A stretch of 64,000 nt of DNA from Archilochus colubris (lineage: Eukaryota > Chordata > Aves > Apodiformes > Trochilidae): assembly GCA_023079485.1 (NCBI GenBank), contig CM041084.1:101846467-101910466 (forward strand), in the 5' to 3' direction. Both the position numbers and the translations under genes were made by a program. The notes under the pieces were generated by a model that saw only the letters and a program-made list of their open reading frames with translations, ran no database searches and was not told where the DNA came from. Of the stretch, positions 25,816-36,796 are shown one piece after another. Positions within the stretch are counted from its first letter, which is position 1; each line of letters opens with the position of its first letter.

Positions 25816-28452
25816 TCTGTCTGTCTTTCTTAGGCTATTGAATATACCCACTATCACTGTTCTTACTTCCTTTTCTTAACTTATTTTTTAAAGATAGAAA
25901 AGAAATTATCATCAGAACTAAGTTATTCCTGAATGCCTGCTGTTGAGTCATAAAAATAGCTACCTCACCCAAAGCAGTGGCAGTTCTGCACAATTTTTTC
26001 ATGTATTTAAAATGTTATTTCATTGCTGGCATTTTGAAATTTTGTTCCAACTGCTGCCAGCCATACCATGCTTGGCTCTCAGTATGTGATCTTGTACTAT
26101 CTGGTTTAGTTTGCTAAAGGGACCTCAGCTGATGATATTAAATCTGCCACATAGAAAATTCAGTCATAAAGATAGATGTGCATTTGCAGAGAATTTGGTC
26201 TGGAGTCCTTAATGTCCAACATAACAAGATGATCAAACAGGCAACAGTAATTAAGTTAACTATTCATGATAATTTTCTGTTTTAGTCAGCTAGAAGTGCA
26301 ATATTCTTTCACTGTGAAGTGCTGAAGCCCTTTTAGGTTAAAAATGGAAGAAGTTAAAATAGTGTATTTTGCTTTACTTTTAATGTGAAATTACAGGACA
26401 AACAGTGTTTCTGCCAACATGCTTTGGGATTTTCTGTTAATTTTCATCATGTTAGGGTGAGAGAGAAAATGAACAATTGTTCTGCCCTTACAAATAAAAG
26501 ACACTATTAATATCCAATTCATGTTGTTTACCAGTCACTTGTTTCTTGTATTTTCATGTGTTTGTATTACTCCTAAGATGGAGTAACTTGAAATTTATTT
26601 TATTAGTTCTCTGGTGGCTTGGGTGCAGGTTAGAGGCAGGGGGCAGCAAAGAAACTATGTGGCCACCAGGTAGCTAAGGAGCTCAAGTAGGACAGCATCA
26701 AGTATCACTCTGTTCCTGGTGACACGTGAGTGAAAGTTCATCTGAAGACACTTGACTTTTTAAAATCTCCTATCCACCCAATGAAGTTATGAATCTTTTC
26801 AGGAAGAGAGAAATTAGGAAATATCCTTTAAGGCATTCTTACCCAGTGCCTGCTTTCTAATCTGTTGTACAACACAAGGATAGGGAACCATCTAAGATCA
26901 CTGCTTGTGTTATTTGCTGGTGTGAAAAAATGTTTTTTCTTTTAAGAACCTTTGCAGCAGCCACTGAGTTCCTGTGAGAAAATTTTGTAGATGTTTCTTT
27001 AGCCACATTGCATGGCTATTTCTCATTCCTCTCCAGAAGGGCTGTGCTACTTGGCCAGCCTATACCCCAGCTGCCTTGTAGCTATGCCTGCAGCAAGCCC
27101 AGGGACCACAGAAAGCACTAAATGGTTTTGTCATCCTCAAATGCCAGCAGCCACATGCAGAGCACCCAAATTTAAGTTATGTCCGGATAGTAGCCATGCT
27201 TAGGTTGTGTCTGTGAAGCTCTGCTCTGTGACAGTGATGTATCATGCTGAAGGCAAGCTTGGGAGCTTTCAGGACTAATATATAAATCTCTCCTGGTTTA
27301 TATCTGACAACTGCTATTGCAAATCTGAGCTAAGCCTTTATTACTCTACACTTGAAAGAAAACCTCGAAAAACTTCTTTAGGAAAGTAGTCTTCCTTAGA
27401 CAAGTCATAAAACCACTCACAATTATTATTTATTACTTTATCACACAAAGATAAGCATAATACTGATTTTTATTCAAATTCCCTCTTGTAATAATCAATA
27501 TTTATTACTGTTTGCATAACAAAAATTGGAAAATGTTCTAGAATGCAAAATAATACAAGGTTCTTACATTGTTTATTTCTTTTGTTTTACAAAACTTATA
27601 ACTGCCACTTTGTCACATTTAGAGAAATAATTTGGTTCTGAACTTTGCATAAATATCAAAACCAAGGATACATACATAATGCAGAAAGCTTACAAGCACT
27701 CTGGGTTAAATGTTGACAATGGTATCAACTGTCATGATGAACACCTCATTCATCTCATAATGTTTATGGTTTTAGCAGTGATAGAAATTATATCTATAGA
27801 AGCTGGAATTTTGGGAGACAGCAGCTATTTCTGATTTTGGAAAGGTGTCTTTCCTTATTCTAATGGGATGTAGTCAGCATGTCACTCAACCATATCCTCA
27901 TGAAGCTGCAGACTTAGAAATCCCAGAAATGCTGGCACTATCTAGTCAATAGGGTCCAATTGAAATGTCTAGCCATGCACTTCAGACTAATGAGGGGTCT
28001 CTGGGACTCATCTCACTCATGTAGCTCCAGGAGCTGTGAGACAACAGGGCTTTGGCAGAGATTCATTGCTCAGACTTGTTTGAAACGCTGTTGAGTCAGG
28101 CTGTGCCACTGCAGTTGTTCAGTCATTTACTGTTGGGTAGGATGACATTTCTGGTAGAACAATGACTCTCTGTTACTTTTCCCAGAAGCCTACTTAGAGA
28201 TCATTTGATTTGGGGCAGAAATCAGTTGCTGTTTACCTGTGATGAACAAATTTGAATTTGAGGAAGTAGATGATCCCTTATTCAAATAAGATGTTAGGTC
28301 AAAAGTGGATGGAATGAAAAGCAGCTGGTACTATGTTACTATTTCAGATGCCCCTTCCTTTTTCCTCTCTCTTTTTTCGTTTGCAAGTGATTACTTAATA
28401 TACCTAGGCAATAATCCTCAGTACTTAGAGACCAAATATTTGCATGAAGAAT

Positions 28453-28597
28453 ACCACATCTAGAGTCATCTAGATGTCAGCTAGATGTCATCACCACATC
28501 TAGAGTCTTCAGATAGTGACAGAATAAACTTCTCACTATCAACTACTTGTATGTTTCCAGAATGAGCTTCTGACTATCAACTGTTTGTATATTTCCA
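28453..28597. repeat. Cluster of short local duplications
   Basis: accacatctagagtc occurs at 28453-28467 and 28493-28507 (period 40). A second pair of about 31 bases (28529-28559 and 28567-28597, both beginning cttct and containing actatcaact) repeats at period 38 with a few differences. The two pairs sit side by side. Confidence 0.85.
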
Positions 28598-28759
28598 CCT
28601 TCACACTGCTTATTTTTTCCTTTTCTAGTGAACTTCACATCTTTGAAAAGAAGGCATGTGTACCATTCTCTTCTGCTTTCATTTATTATAACTCTTATCC
28701 TAAAACACTCTCCTGCTAAGGTTTTCATCAGTGGTACTTTAGTAATGAATCTTGTTCAC

Positions 28760-29590
28760 TAGTCCTAGAATCAGGAAACCATAGATTTCCTTGCGTGAGC
28801 AATAACACCTTCCACTAGACCAGGTTGCTCAAAGTTCCATCCAAACTGGCCTCAAACACTTCCAGGGATGGGGCAGCCATAACTTCCCTGAGTAGCTTAT
28901 TCCAGTGTCTCACCACACTCACAGAAAAAAATTTCTTCCTAATGTCTAATCTAAATCTACCCTCTTCTAGCTTAAAACCATTCCACCTTGTCCTGTCATT
29001 ACATACCCTTGTAAAAAGTCCCTCTTCAGCTTTCATCCAGAACTCTTCAAGTATTGGAAGGCCCCTATAAGGTCTCCCCAGAGCCTTCTCTTCTCCAGGC
29101 TGAACAACCCCAACTCTCAGTCTGTCTTTATAGCAGAGGTGCTCCAGCCCTTTGATCATCCTTGCAGCCCTCCCCTGGAGTCACTCCAACAGCTCCTTGT
29201 CCTTCCTTTGTTGGAGGCTCCAGAACTGGACACAGTACTCCAGGTGGAGTCTCATGAGAGTGGAGGAGAAGGGCAGGATCACCTCCCTTGGCCTCCTGGC
29301 CACACTTCTTTAAATTCAGCCCAGGATACAGTTGGCTTTCTGAGCTGATGGCTCATGTTGAGTTTCTCATCAACCAACACCCCCAAGACTTTTTCCTCAG
29401 GGCTGTTCTCAGTCCATTCTCTGCCCAACCTGTAATTGTGCTTGGAATTGCTCTGGCCCAGGAGCACTTGGCCTTATTGAACGTTATGGGGTTGGCACGG
29501 GCCCACTTCTCAATCCTATAAAGGTCCTGGATGTCCTCCCTTCACTCCAGTGTGTCAATCATACAACTTGGTGTTATCAGCAAACTTCTG
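28760..29590 (-). mobile_element. CR1 LINE fragment, antisense, about 830 bases
   Basis: Reverse complement encodes the CR1 ORF2 C-terminus: EEGRFRLDIRKKFFSVSVVR and a [12 protein letters not shown] segment are readable on the minus strand in 28815-29159. Further right are the usual reverse-strand landmarks cagaactggacacagtactc, caggatcacctcccttggcc and aatcctataaaggtcctgga. The repeat tail at the left edge is degraded (tcctagaatcaggaaaccat). The 5' end is truncated near 29590. Reading frames are broken elsewhere, so the copy is not active. Confidence 0.93.
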
Positions 29591-29795
29591 ACGGTAAGGT
29601 TCTGTTACTAATACCCTTGTGAGCATTTCACAACTCTCTTATCCCACAGTTTCTAGTCCCAAAGAGAGATGGTCTCTTGCTAGGACTCCTCAATCACTCA
29701 CTTTGCTTCCTTTTCTTGCTAGGGAGGCTTACAGATTGGGTTGGAAGATAGCTATGCCTTTCTTCAGTTCAGTAATCAATTTCTGTCATCACATA

Positions 29796-30789
29796 TGTGG
29801 TGGTTAATTACACTTTGTCACACTTCAAGCTGTCTTTGGAGTGATTCACTGCTATGTTGGGTCTCTGCAGTGGGGCTGTGGTAGCAGAGGAGGGGACACA
29901 AAGGTGGCTTCTGTGAGAAACTGCTGGAAGTTCCACCAGCTCCAAAGCCAGACCTGCCTCTGGAAGAGGCCAAGCTCAACAGTGACAATGGATGTGCCAC
30001 TGCAATAAGATTTTTAAGAGGGGGAAAATAAAATGCTAACAGGCCTCCAGGGGAGAGGAGGATGTGCGAGAAACACATATGCAGATATCAAGGTCAGTGA
30101 GGAAGGAGAAGTAGGAGGTGCCTGGGCCAAGGTTCCCTCGCAGCCCATGGTGAGATGGAAGCTTCATTCCCCTGCAGCCCACAGAGCAGCATGGTGGAGC
30201 AGCACATGAAGGAGGACAGTGGGGCAGATAAGAACTTGCAGTCATGGAGGACCCCACACTAGGGGAGGTGACTGTTCCCAAAGCAGGACACAATTCTGTG
30301 GGCAGCCCAAGCTGGAGCAGTCTGTTCCTGAGAGACTGCACCTCGTGGGAGGTACTCATGTTGGAGGGGTTAGTGGAGGACTCTCTGCTGTGGGAGGGAC
30401 CCCATGGTGGAGAAGGGGAAGAGTGTGAGGAGTTCTTCCCCCTGAGAAGGAAGAGGCAAAAACAACATGTGATGTACTGACCATAAACACTATTCCCCTA
30501 CCCCTGCTCTGCTGGAGGGGAAGAGACAGAGGAATCAGGAGTAATTTGGGCCCAGGAAGAAGGGAGGGTTGGAAGAAGGTGTTTTAGCATCCAGTTTTGT
30601 TTCTTTGTCCTGTTCTGATTCACCTGATGACAAATTATATTGATTTTTTTACCTAAGTCAAGTATGTTTAGCCTGTGACCATAATTGTTGAGTGAAACAC
30701 AAACACACACCCCACAACCTTTTGGTTGGATTTTCTCCTCCAAATCCCACAGTGAGTGGTGCTTTGTTTCCAGCTGGGCTTAAGCCACA
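29796..30789 (+). mobile_element. Solo-LTR-like avian endogenous retrovirus element
   Basis: About 990 bases of unusually GC-rich, G/A-biased sequence starting TGTGGTGG and ending CCACA. It follows an LTR family I recognise from bird genomes: cagtggggctgtggtagcag, tcaaggtcagtgaggaagga, repeated catggtgga/gctggagca units, gaagagtgtgaggagttctt, gtgatgtactgaccataaac, then a T-rich 3' part. No gag, pol or env frame is present on either side, so it looks like a solo LTR. Five-base flanks (acata left, aaacc right) do not match, so exact ends or a target duplication are uncertain. I cannot name the family with confidence. Confidence 0.7.
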
Positions 30790-32469
30790 AAACCTGGGCA
30801 ATGGAGTTTGTTCCCAGCTCCAGCTCTGAAGGCAGAAGTTTCCACAGTGGTCCTTGACTGCAGCCTGGTAGCCAAGGTGCCCTTGCCACTGACCCATGGT
30901 CAGGCAACTCTTGCACACTGATTGCTGTGCAAACACACATGAACCCCAAGGAGGTTTTATCCTGTCAGCTCCAATTGTCCCTCTCCAGAGAAGTTAGTCA
31001 GATTCATTATGTGTCTGTGATGACTCTGGTATCTGCCTGAGTGTTTTGCCTCTGGCAGAAGATTGACAAACCCTTGTTTTCTATTGAAATTGCATTCTAT
31101 GAATGTATTTCCTTCCCCTCTTCTTGCAATCAGTATGTCCACATAATGGCAGCTTGTTATTTAATGTAACTAGCTCCCTTGAGGGCAACAGCCCAAAGAA
31201 TAATAAAATAATCCATTTGAAGTTCTTGAAAACAATAAAGCACCTGAACAGCTGTCTCCTAAAAAAATAAACAAAAAAAAAAAAAGACTGTAGTTTGGTG
31301 TTGATTTTGCAAAGATTCTTTATCTTTTTAATATGGTTTCAGATTATATGCTTTATGTACCTTCCTTAAATGATGTAATAGACAAAAATAAACAAATGCA
31401 AGAAGCATCTTTATTTTAAGGAACATTTTTTAAAAAGATCAAATAAGATTGACATGTAAAGTAATACTTAAAACATTGCTTTTAGAACTTCTTGATGTTT
31501 ATTTGCAAGCCTGTTTTATGAAGTTGTCAATTATCGGTATTTTAAAAAAAATCTAATCCCTTCTGACAAATAGAATATCCATATTTCTAAAGAGGAAATG
31601 TAACAGTAGACTTTTTTGTAACCAAAAACAGGTAAAAGCTTGCTTTTGAGTTGAATCTCAGTTTTTATTTTACTATCTTAGATTTCACAACTACTCTCAG
31701 TATTTTTATCATAAGCACCACTGCTATTAGCCAGAATGGGAGGGTTATATCTGATCCAGGTTAGGTGTGAGGTGAACGTTAATCTCCTGCCCTGCTTCCT
31801 GGGCTACCCAGTGCCCCCAGTACAGGCCTGAAGTGCCCACTGGGAGGGCATACCCACTCCATGCAGAGGTGTGCACTTTACTCAAAATCAACATGTGTTT
31901 TTTCCCTAAGGAATGCACTTAATAGGAATAAGGAACAGAAAAATGATTGTCAATTATTTCTCTGAAAGTCCTTGGGAATATTATGCAATTGGGATCTGGG
32001 TCCTTTGTACTGGATTCTGCAGTGGATTGTTTACAAGTCTCAAGTGTAGCATTTAAAATCTGAGCTACTGAGGTTTTTTTCAACCCCCTGGCAATGCACA
32101 TATGAAATTTTAAATGTCAGCCTCCAAACCACCACGATGGGATGATAACCTCTGCCATCAATTAATCAAACTGCATGTTAAAAACATTATCTTGCCACTG
32201 TTCTTCCAAGTTCTTTTGAATTCAGACAAATTTAACAGCTTTCTCTTCCATAAAATGATACACTAAGGTTAATTATAGTTCAGGAGCACTCTAAGGTATG
32301 ATTTGGCTGCTCAGTGTTTCTCAAGTCTAAAAAGAACACACGAGGGGTGCACCTGGAACGAGTGCCTGGCTTGCGTTGTTCCCGTAGGAAAGGGGAGGAT
32401 CTGTCGAGCCATTAAAATGAAGGACTGAAACTGCAAAACTCTCAGGCTCAGTGGCCCTTTTTCTGCCAG

Positions 32470-33340
32470 GGTGGTGAAAGAGCCTGGCCCCCACACCTAT
32501 TTTCTGTGCCTCCATGGCAGGTAGGCTGTGGCCTCAGGAGCAGGGGCTGAGGAAGGAGTGCTGGGCACACCACCACTGCTACTCCCTTCCTGGCCTCTTG
32601 CCAGCTGAAGATACTGGTGTGCCTCCAGCTCAGGGAAAAAAAGGGATAATAACACTCCCCCCTGCACAAGGATTGATTCATTACAGTTAATGCAGCAATT
32701 ACGGAGCCTTCTAGAGGCTGCAGCAATGCTAATATAGTCATCATTAGTCATTGCTCCCTTGCTCTTAGCTCCTGTTTCCTACTCCTGAAGCAAGGCAGCT
32801 TGGCAGTGTTTTCTTCTGCTCACCAAGATGCTTGGGAAGAGCCCCACCATATTGCATGAGCAGCAAGGCACAGCCTGGGAAAGAAGATAAATCATACCTG
32901 TACTTCCCTGCCAGAGGAAGAGTTGTAGAGGCTGGCAAGACTTCAGCCAGGGAGAAATGGATTGGTTCTTGTAATTCCTCCTCAACTCTGCCTCCCACAT
33001 GCATCCTGCTGCCAGAATGCTCTCCTCTCTTTCCACCCTCTGGACGTGGTTGCTGAACCGTGATGTGTGAAAGCCCAAAGAGAAGCACACTACTTCTAGG
33101 AGTAAGAGTAGCTCAGGTTGCATTTTGGTGTGTCTGTTGAAAATTTTAAGTACTGTCTGCTCATAACTTGACACATCCCCTCCTCTCCTACTGCCATTCA
33201 GCCCACACCCATTGCTAACATATGTCCCAGAAGTGACTGAGATACTTTCACAGTGGGTAAATGATAGGCATGCTTCTTTTCTAGCCCTACCTCTTCTCTT
33301 CCCTCTGTGCCCTGCCTCCGTACAGTAATGCACAGTTTCC
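32470..33340. other. GC-richer intron segment with a long antisense open frame
   Basis: This part of intron 2 is richer in G+C than its surroundings and has a 184-codon open frame on the minus strand (32779-33333). The frame shows no recognisable domain and no similarity that I know. The sub-stretch 32655-32755, with gattgattcattacagttaa and gctaatatagtcatcattag, looks like regulatory DNA. Most likely non-coding. Confidence 0.35.
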
Positions 33341-34879
33341 CACTCATATCCCTATAAATTTTCTTCATATTTGTTATCCTTCACACTCTAGCAGAAGGGA
33401 ATTTTAAAATGCTTGGGGTTTTTTGTTGTTGGGTTTTTTCCCCCATATGGAAGCTCTTCAGAGCTAGGAGAAGATATTTTAATAGATCTCAAAGCCTGAG
33501 CAGCCATGGTATGTGCTGCACAGAGAAGCAAGCACACCACACACACTGAGAATCACGGTTTGGCTGTGTTGAGGGGGTTCCCACTGTATGTTCTGTGAAT
33601 GCCTGTTCCTGAAAAACCTGTGAATTTTCTGATGTGAAACCATTTGGAAGGCTGCAAGAAACGTTTGCCTCTGTTAGTGCCTCCTTATTTCTCTTCTTTG
33701 GAGAAGGTGGACAACAGCACCAATGGTCCCATGCTGATGGCAGCCTAATCACCCACTGGTGATTGGTGCTGCCAGGGACAGTAAAACCCACATGAGCTAC
33801 TGGAGATGAGCTTTTACTGATATCCCAAGACCTTAGTGCACTCACAAAAGAGATTATCCATGAGATTCCCACAGCCTTCTTATAAAGAATATCAATTCAT
33901 TTTCTTCTGCTGAGTTTAAGCTTGTTTCTTTTCCTCTTTGGAAAGGCAGGAGTGGGCTCATTAACTTAAGCAGAATTTATCTCATTTGAGGAAAAAATGT
34001 GAATCAGACTTTGCAAGTGGTAGACCTTGAGCAAAACTCCAAGATTTGACCAGCTGAATTTCTCGCAATTACCTAATTAATCACCTGATTATCTTGAGAT
34101 GAAAGTAAGTTTTTTGTTTTATTTAGTGTTTTCCTGTTACGGAGTATCTTCTCTGTTAATGTCGAGTGAATAGTTGTACACACAAAAACCTGCCTTTGCA
34201 TATCCAAATTGCTTCCTTCCTGCATGAATATTTAGCATAGCTATATGTAGTGAAAGGAGCAAGACTGGTAATACAGCCATTGAGAGCATATTATCATGTT
34301 GAGCTTTTCTTTGGCTATTACTTTCAAATAGCTTTATTGTTAAAGAATATGAAAGTAACGTTTTTAGCAAGTTGCCAGTTTCTGTATGGAAGGAAAATTC
34401 CTGACCTGCCCTTTCTAGTTACCAAGAAAAATACCTTCATTCATGAAAAGCACATTAAAAAAGCTTTAAATTGTACCATTTTTGTAATGACACACTGAAC
34501 ACTATAAAAGCAAATTGCCCTATGAGCCCTAATTGATTTGAAATCAGGTTCATAATTCATGTAGGCTTTAAAAATCAGAATATATTCTAAGATATAATAG
34601 ATGTGAAGCATCTTTTTAACGCACTTCTGTTTCTTGAGTCCTTGAACTTTGTGTTTGTCTGCTTTCTTCACCAACTGAGAAAACTCAAGGGCTTTATCCT
34701 TTAAATGGAAATGTTTTGCAAGTCTTGTGAGATGAGCTTTAAGAAAAAAATAATGCATTGCAGAAACCTAATAAATAGCAGTCTCTGACACCACTGGATT
34801 GTTCCTCTCTCTAGTGGCTGGCTGGCTCCAGTGAGAATAAATGGAACTCTTTATTAACATCTTGAGGAATTACTCCATT

Positions 34880-35090
34880 AGCTTAGCTACTGGGAACTTA
34901 TTTTTAGGGGGGCTGGCATCTACCAATTCCCTGCCTGCTTGGTAATCAATGGTTCCTCTGTGCACATGTCCACGCCTTTACCAGCCTTTCAGTTTTTCTA
35001 GGCCGCCGCTCTTGAGTGCTCTTAAGCCAAATCCAGCTAATTCAGCACAGCTGATCTCTTATTTATGCTAAACCAAAAAAGCAGTGAATT
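34880..35090. promoter_or_regulatory. Possible regulatory element with a MEF2-type site
   Basis: Non-repetitive sequence with a perfect MEF2 core ttatttttag at 34898-34907, TAAT-rich flanks and a gccgccgctc segment near 35003-35012. MEF2 factors control many synaptic genes, which makes the site plausible in a DLGAP1 intron, but a single site can occur by chance. Confidence 0.25.
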
Positions 35091-35732
35091 TGAGGCAGCT
35101 TGGTTTGTCGAGTCAGGGTGCAATACTGGGAAGTGTCTTTGGACAGTGAGCAGGAAATTAGTGCTTCCTCCATCTACCTAAATATATAAGGTTATGACCA
35201 CACACCAGTGGGCAGATTGGATGTGTTCATGTCATTGTGACCAAGCACTTTCCTTTGAGGAGAGATAAGGAAAATGTAAAGAGGTGGCAGACCCAGAATG
35301 TTAGAATGTTCCACTTAATTTTGCACAGCAGCAATCCCTACCTACTTAGTTGAGGGCACAAAATTCAGTGGGTTAACAAATTGATCCTTACCTGGCACAT
35401 CACAGGAGAAGCCAGAGTCCCAGGATGCTGGACAAAATTTCAAAGGTGGCCCTGTGCATCCTGCATGTATGTATGCAAAGACATGCTGGTGTTCAAACAC
35501 CACCAGATATGTCTCTGCCCTGTTGTTTCTGACAGTAAGAAATACATTATCATCATTTTTCTGGTTTCCTAATCAAGCTAACAAAAAAATCTGAGCAGCA
35601 AAAATACCTATTGTAAGTACAACAGACATTTAAAGAAGAGGCCATATAAGGAAGAGGTTACTTGCTCACATGAATCAAATAATTCAGGGCAAAATTGCAG
35701 CCTTGTTTGTAAGACTTGTGAGGCTTGAGAAA

Positions 35733-36170
35733 GTAGAATCATAGAATCATAGAATGGCTTGGGTTGGATGGGGCCTTAAAGGTTATCTAGTTCCAATCCC
35801 CTTCTTGGGCAGGGATACCCCCTCCTAGACCAGGCTGCTCAAAGTCCCATCCACCCTAGCATTAAATGCTTCTGGGGATGAGGCATCTAGGAAAATCTTC
35901 CTGGGCAACATGTTCCAGGCTGAACAATCCCAACTCTCTCATCCTGTCTTCACAGTTGGGGTGCTCTGGCCCTCTGATCATCTTTATGGGCTGTACTCAC
36001 TCCAACAGCTTCATGTTCTTCCTGCATTGGGGACCCCATAACTGGACACAGTACTCCAGGTGGGGTGTCCCAAGAGTGAGAGGGGCAGAATCACCTCCTG
36101 TGATCCCATCATAAAAGGCCACCAAATCTGACATGCACAGTTTGCCCTTGATGAAGCCATTTTAGTAATG
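35733..36170 (-). mobile_element. CR1 LINE fragment, antisense, internally deleted
   Basis: Begins with an inverted tail (tagaatcatagaatcatagaa) and ggcttgggttggatggggcc, then cagaccaggctgctcaaa-type sequence, tggggtgctctggccctctg and cataactggacacagtactc. Compared with the copy at 28760-29590, a block is missing after catgttccag, where the sequence jumps to gctgaacaat (near 35916). A second gap precedes gtttgcccttgatgaagcca (about 36140-36160), which belongs further 5' in ORF2. Confidence 0.92.
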
Positions 36171-36778
36171 TAAGCAAGTAATGTAGGTTTCATTACACTT
36201 TGCTTAAATTGACATTTTAGGCATTAAACTTTTCCAAAGCTCACTGAAATTTTATTAGGATGAAGATCTTTTCAAGGAGCTCTGTCTTACCTCAGCAAAA
36301 TCATTGACTTGAGACGATATCATAAGTCACCATTCACAGTCAATAATGGTTTTAATCAAAAAATACATTTCTTCTAAAGTACTTTTTGACCATCACACCA
36401 AACACTCTTCATTAACCAGCTATTCTGCTTTATATGCATTATCTGTCTCTGGGGCTGAATATTATTAGTTCAGTCATTCTGTCATCTCTGCCTCCAGTAA
36501 CAATAGAAATACAGCATTCCTGTTCTCTTCCATTGAAGAACCTCAGTCAGATTTGCTAACTAATTCAGCATCACAAAGCCACCTCAGAAGCACTGTAGGG
36601 AAGTATTAACATACCTATTTGCTGAGCCTGAGAGTTCTCCTCCAAGTCACACAGAAGACTTCTATTGATATTGAAATCCAAATCTATGAACCACAGTCAA
36701 GTGCCTGTAGTTTTAAATTCCAAGTAGCAGGTATTTACACAGAAAATTTTAGAGTTTATCTTTGCTTTCCTTTTTTTC

Positions 36779-36796
36779 TTTTTTTTTTTTTTTTTT
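36779..36796. repeat. Poly(T) run, 18 bases
   Basis: Uninterrupted T run within a wider T-rich stretch (about 36768-36800). Confidence 0.9.

Noticed and set aside
28815..29159. 114-codon antisense frame as a host gene
   Set aside because: It is the C-terminal end of CR1 ORF2 within a truncated transposon.
29818..30949. Several overlapping open frames in the GC-rich stretch
   Set aside because: They fall mainly in the LTR-like element, whose composition makes chance frames; none resembles a retroviral protein.
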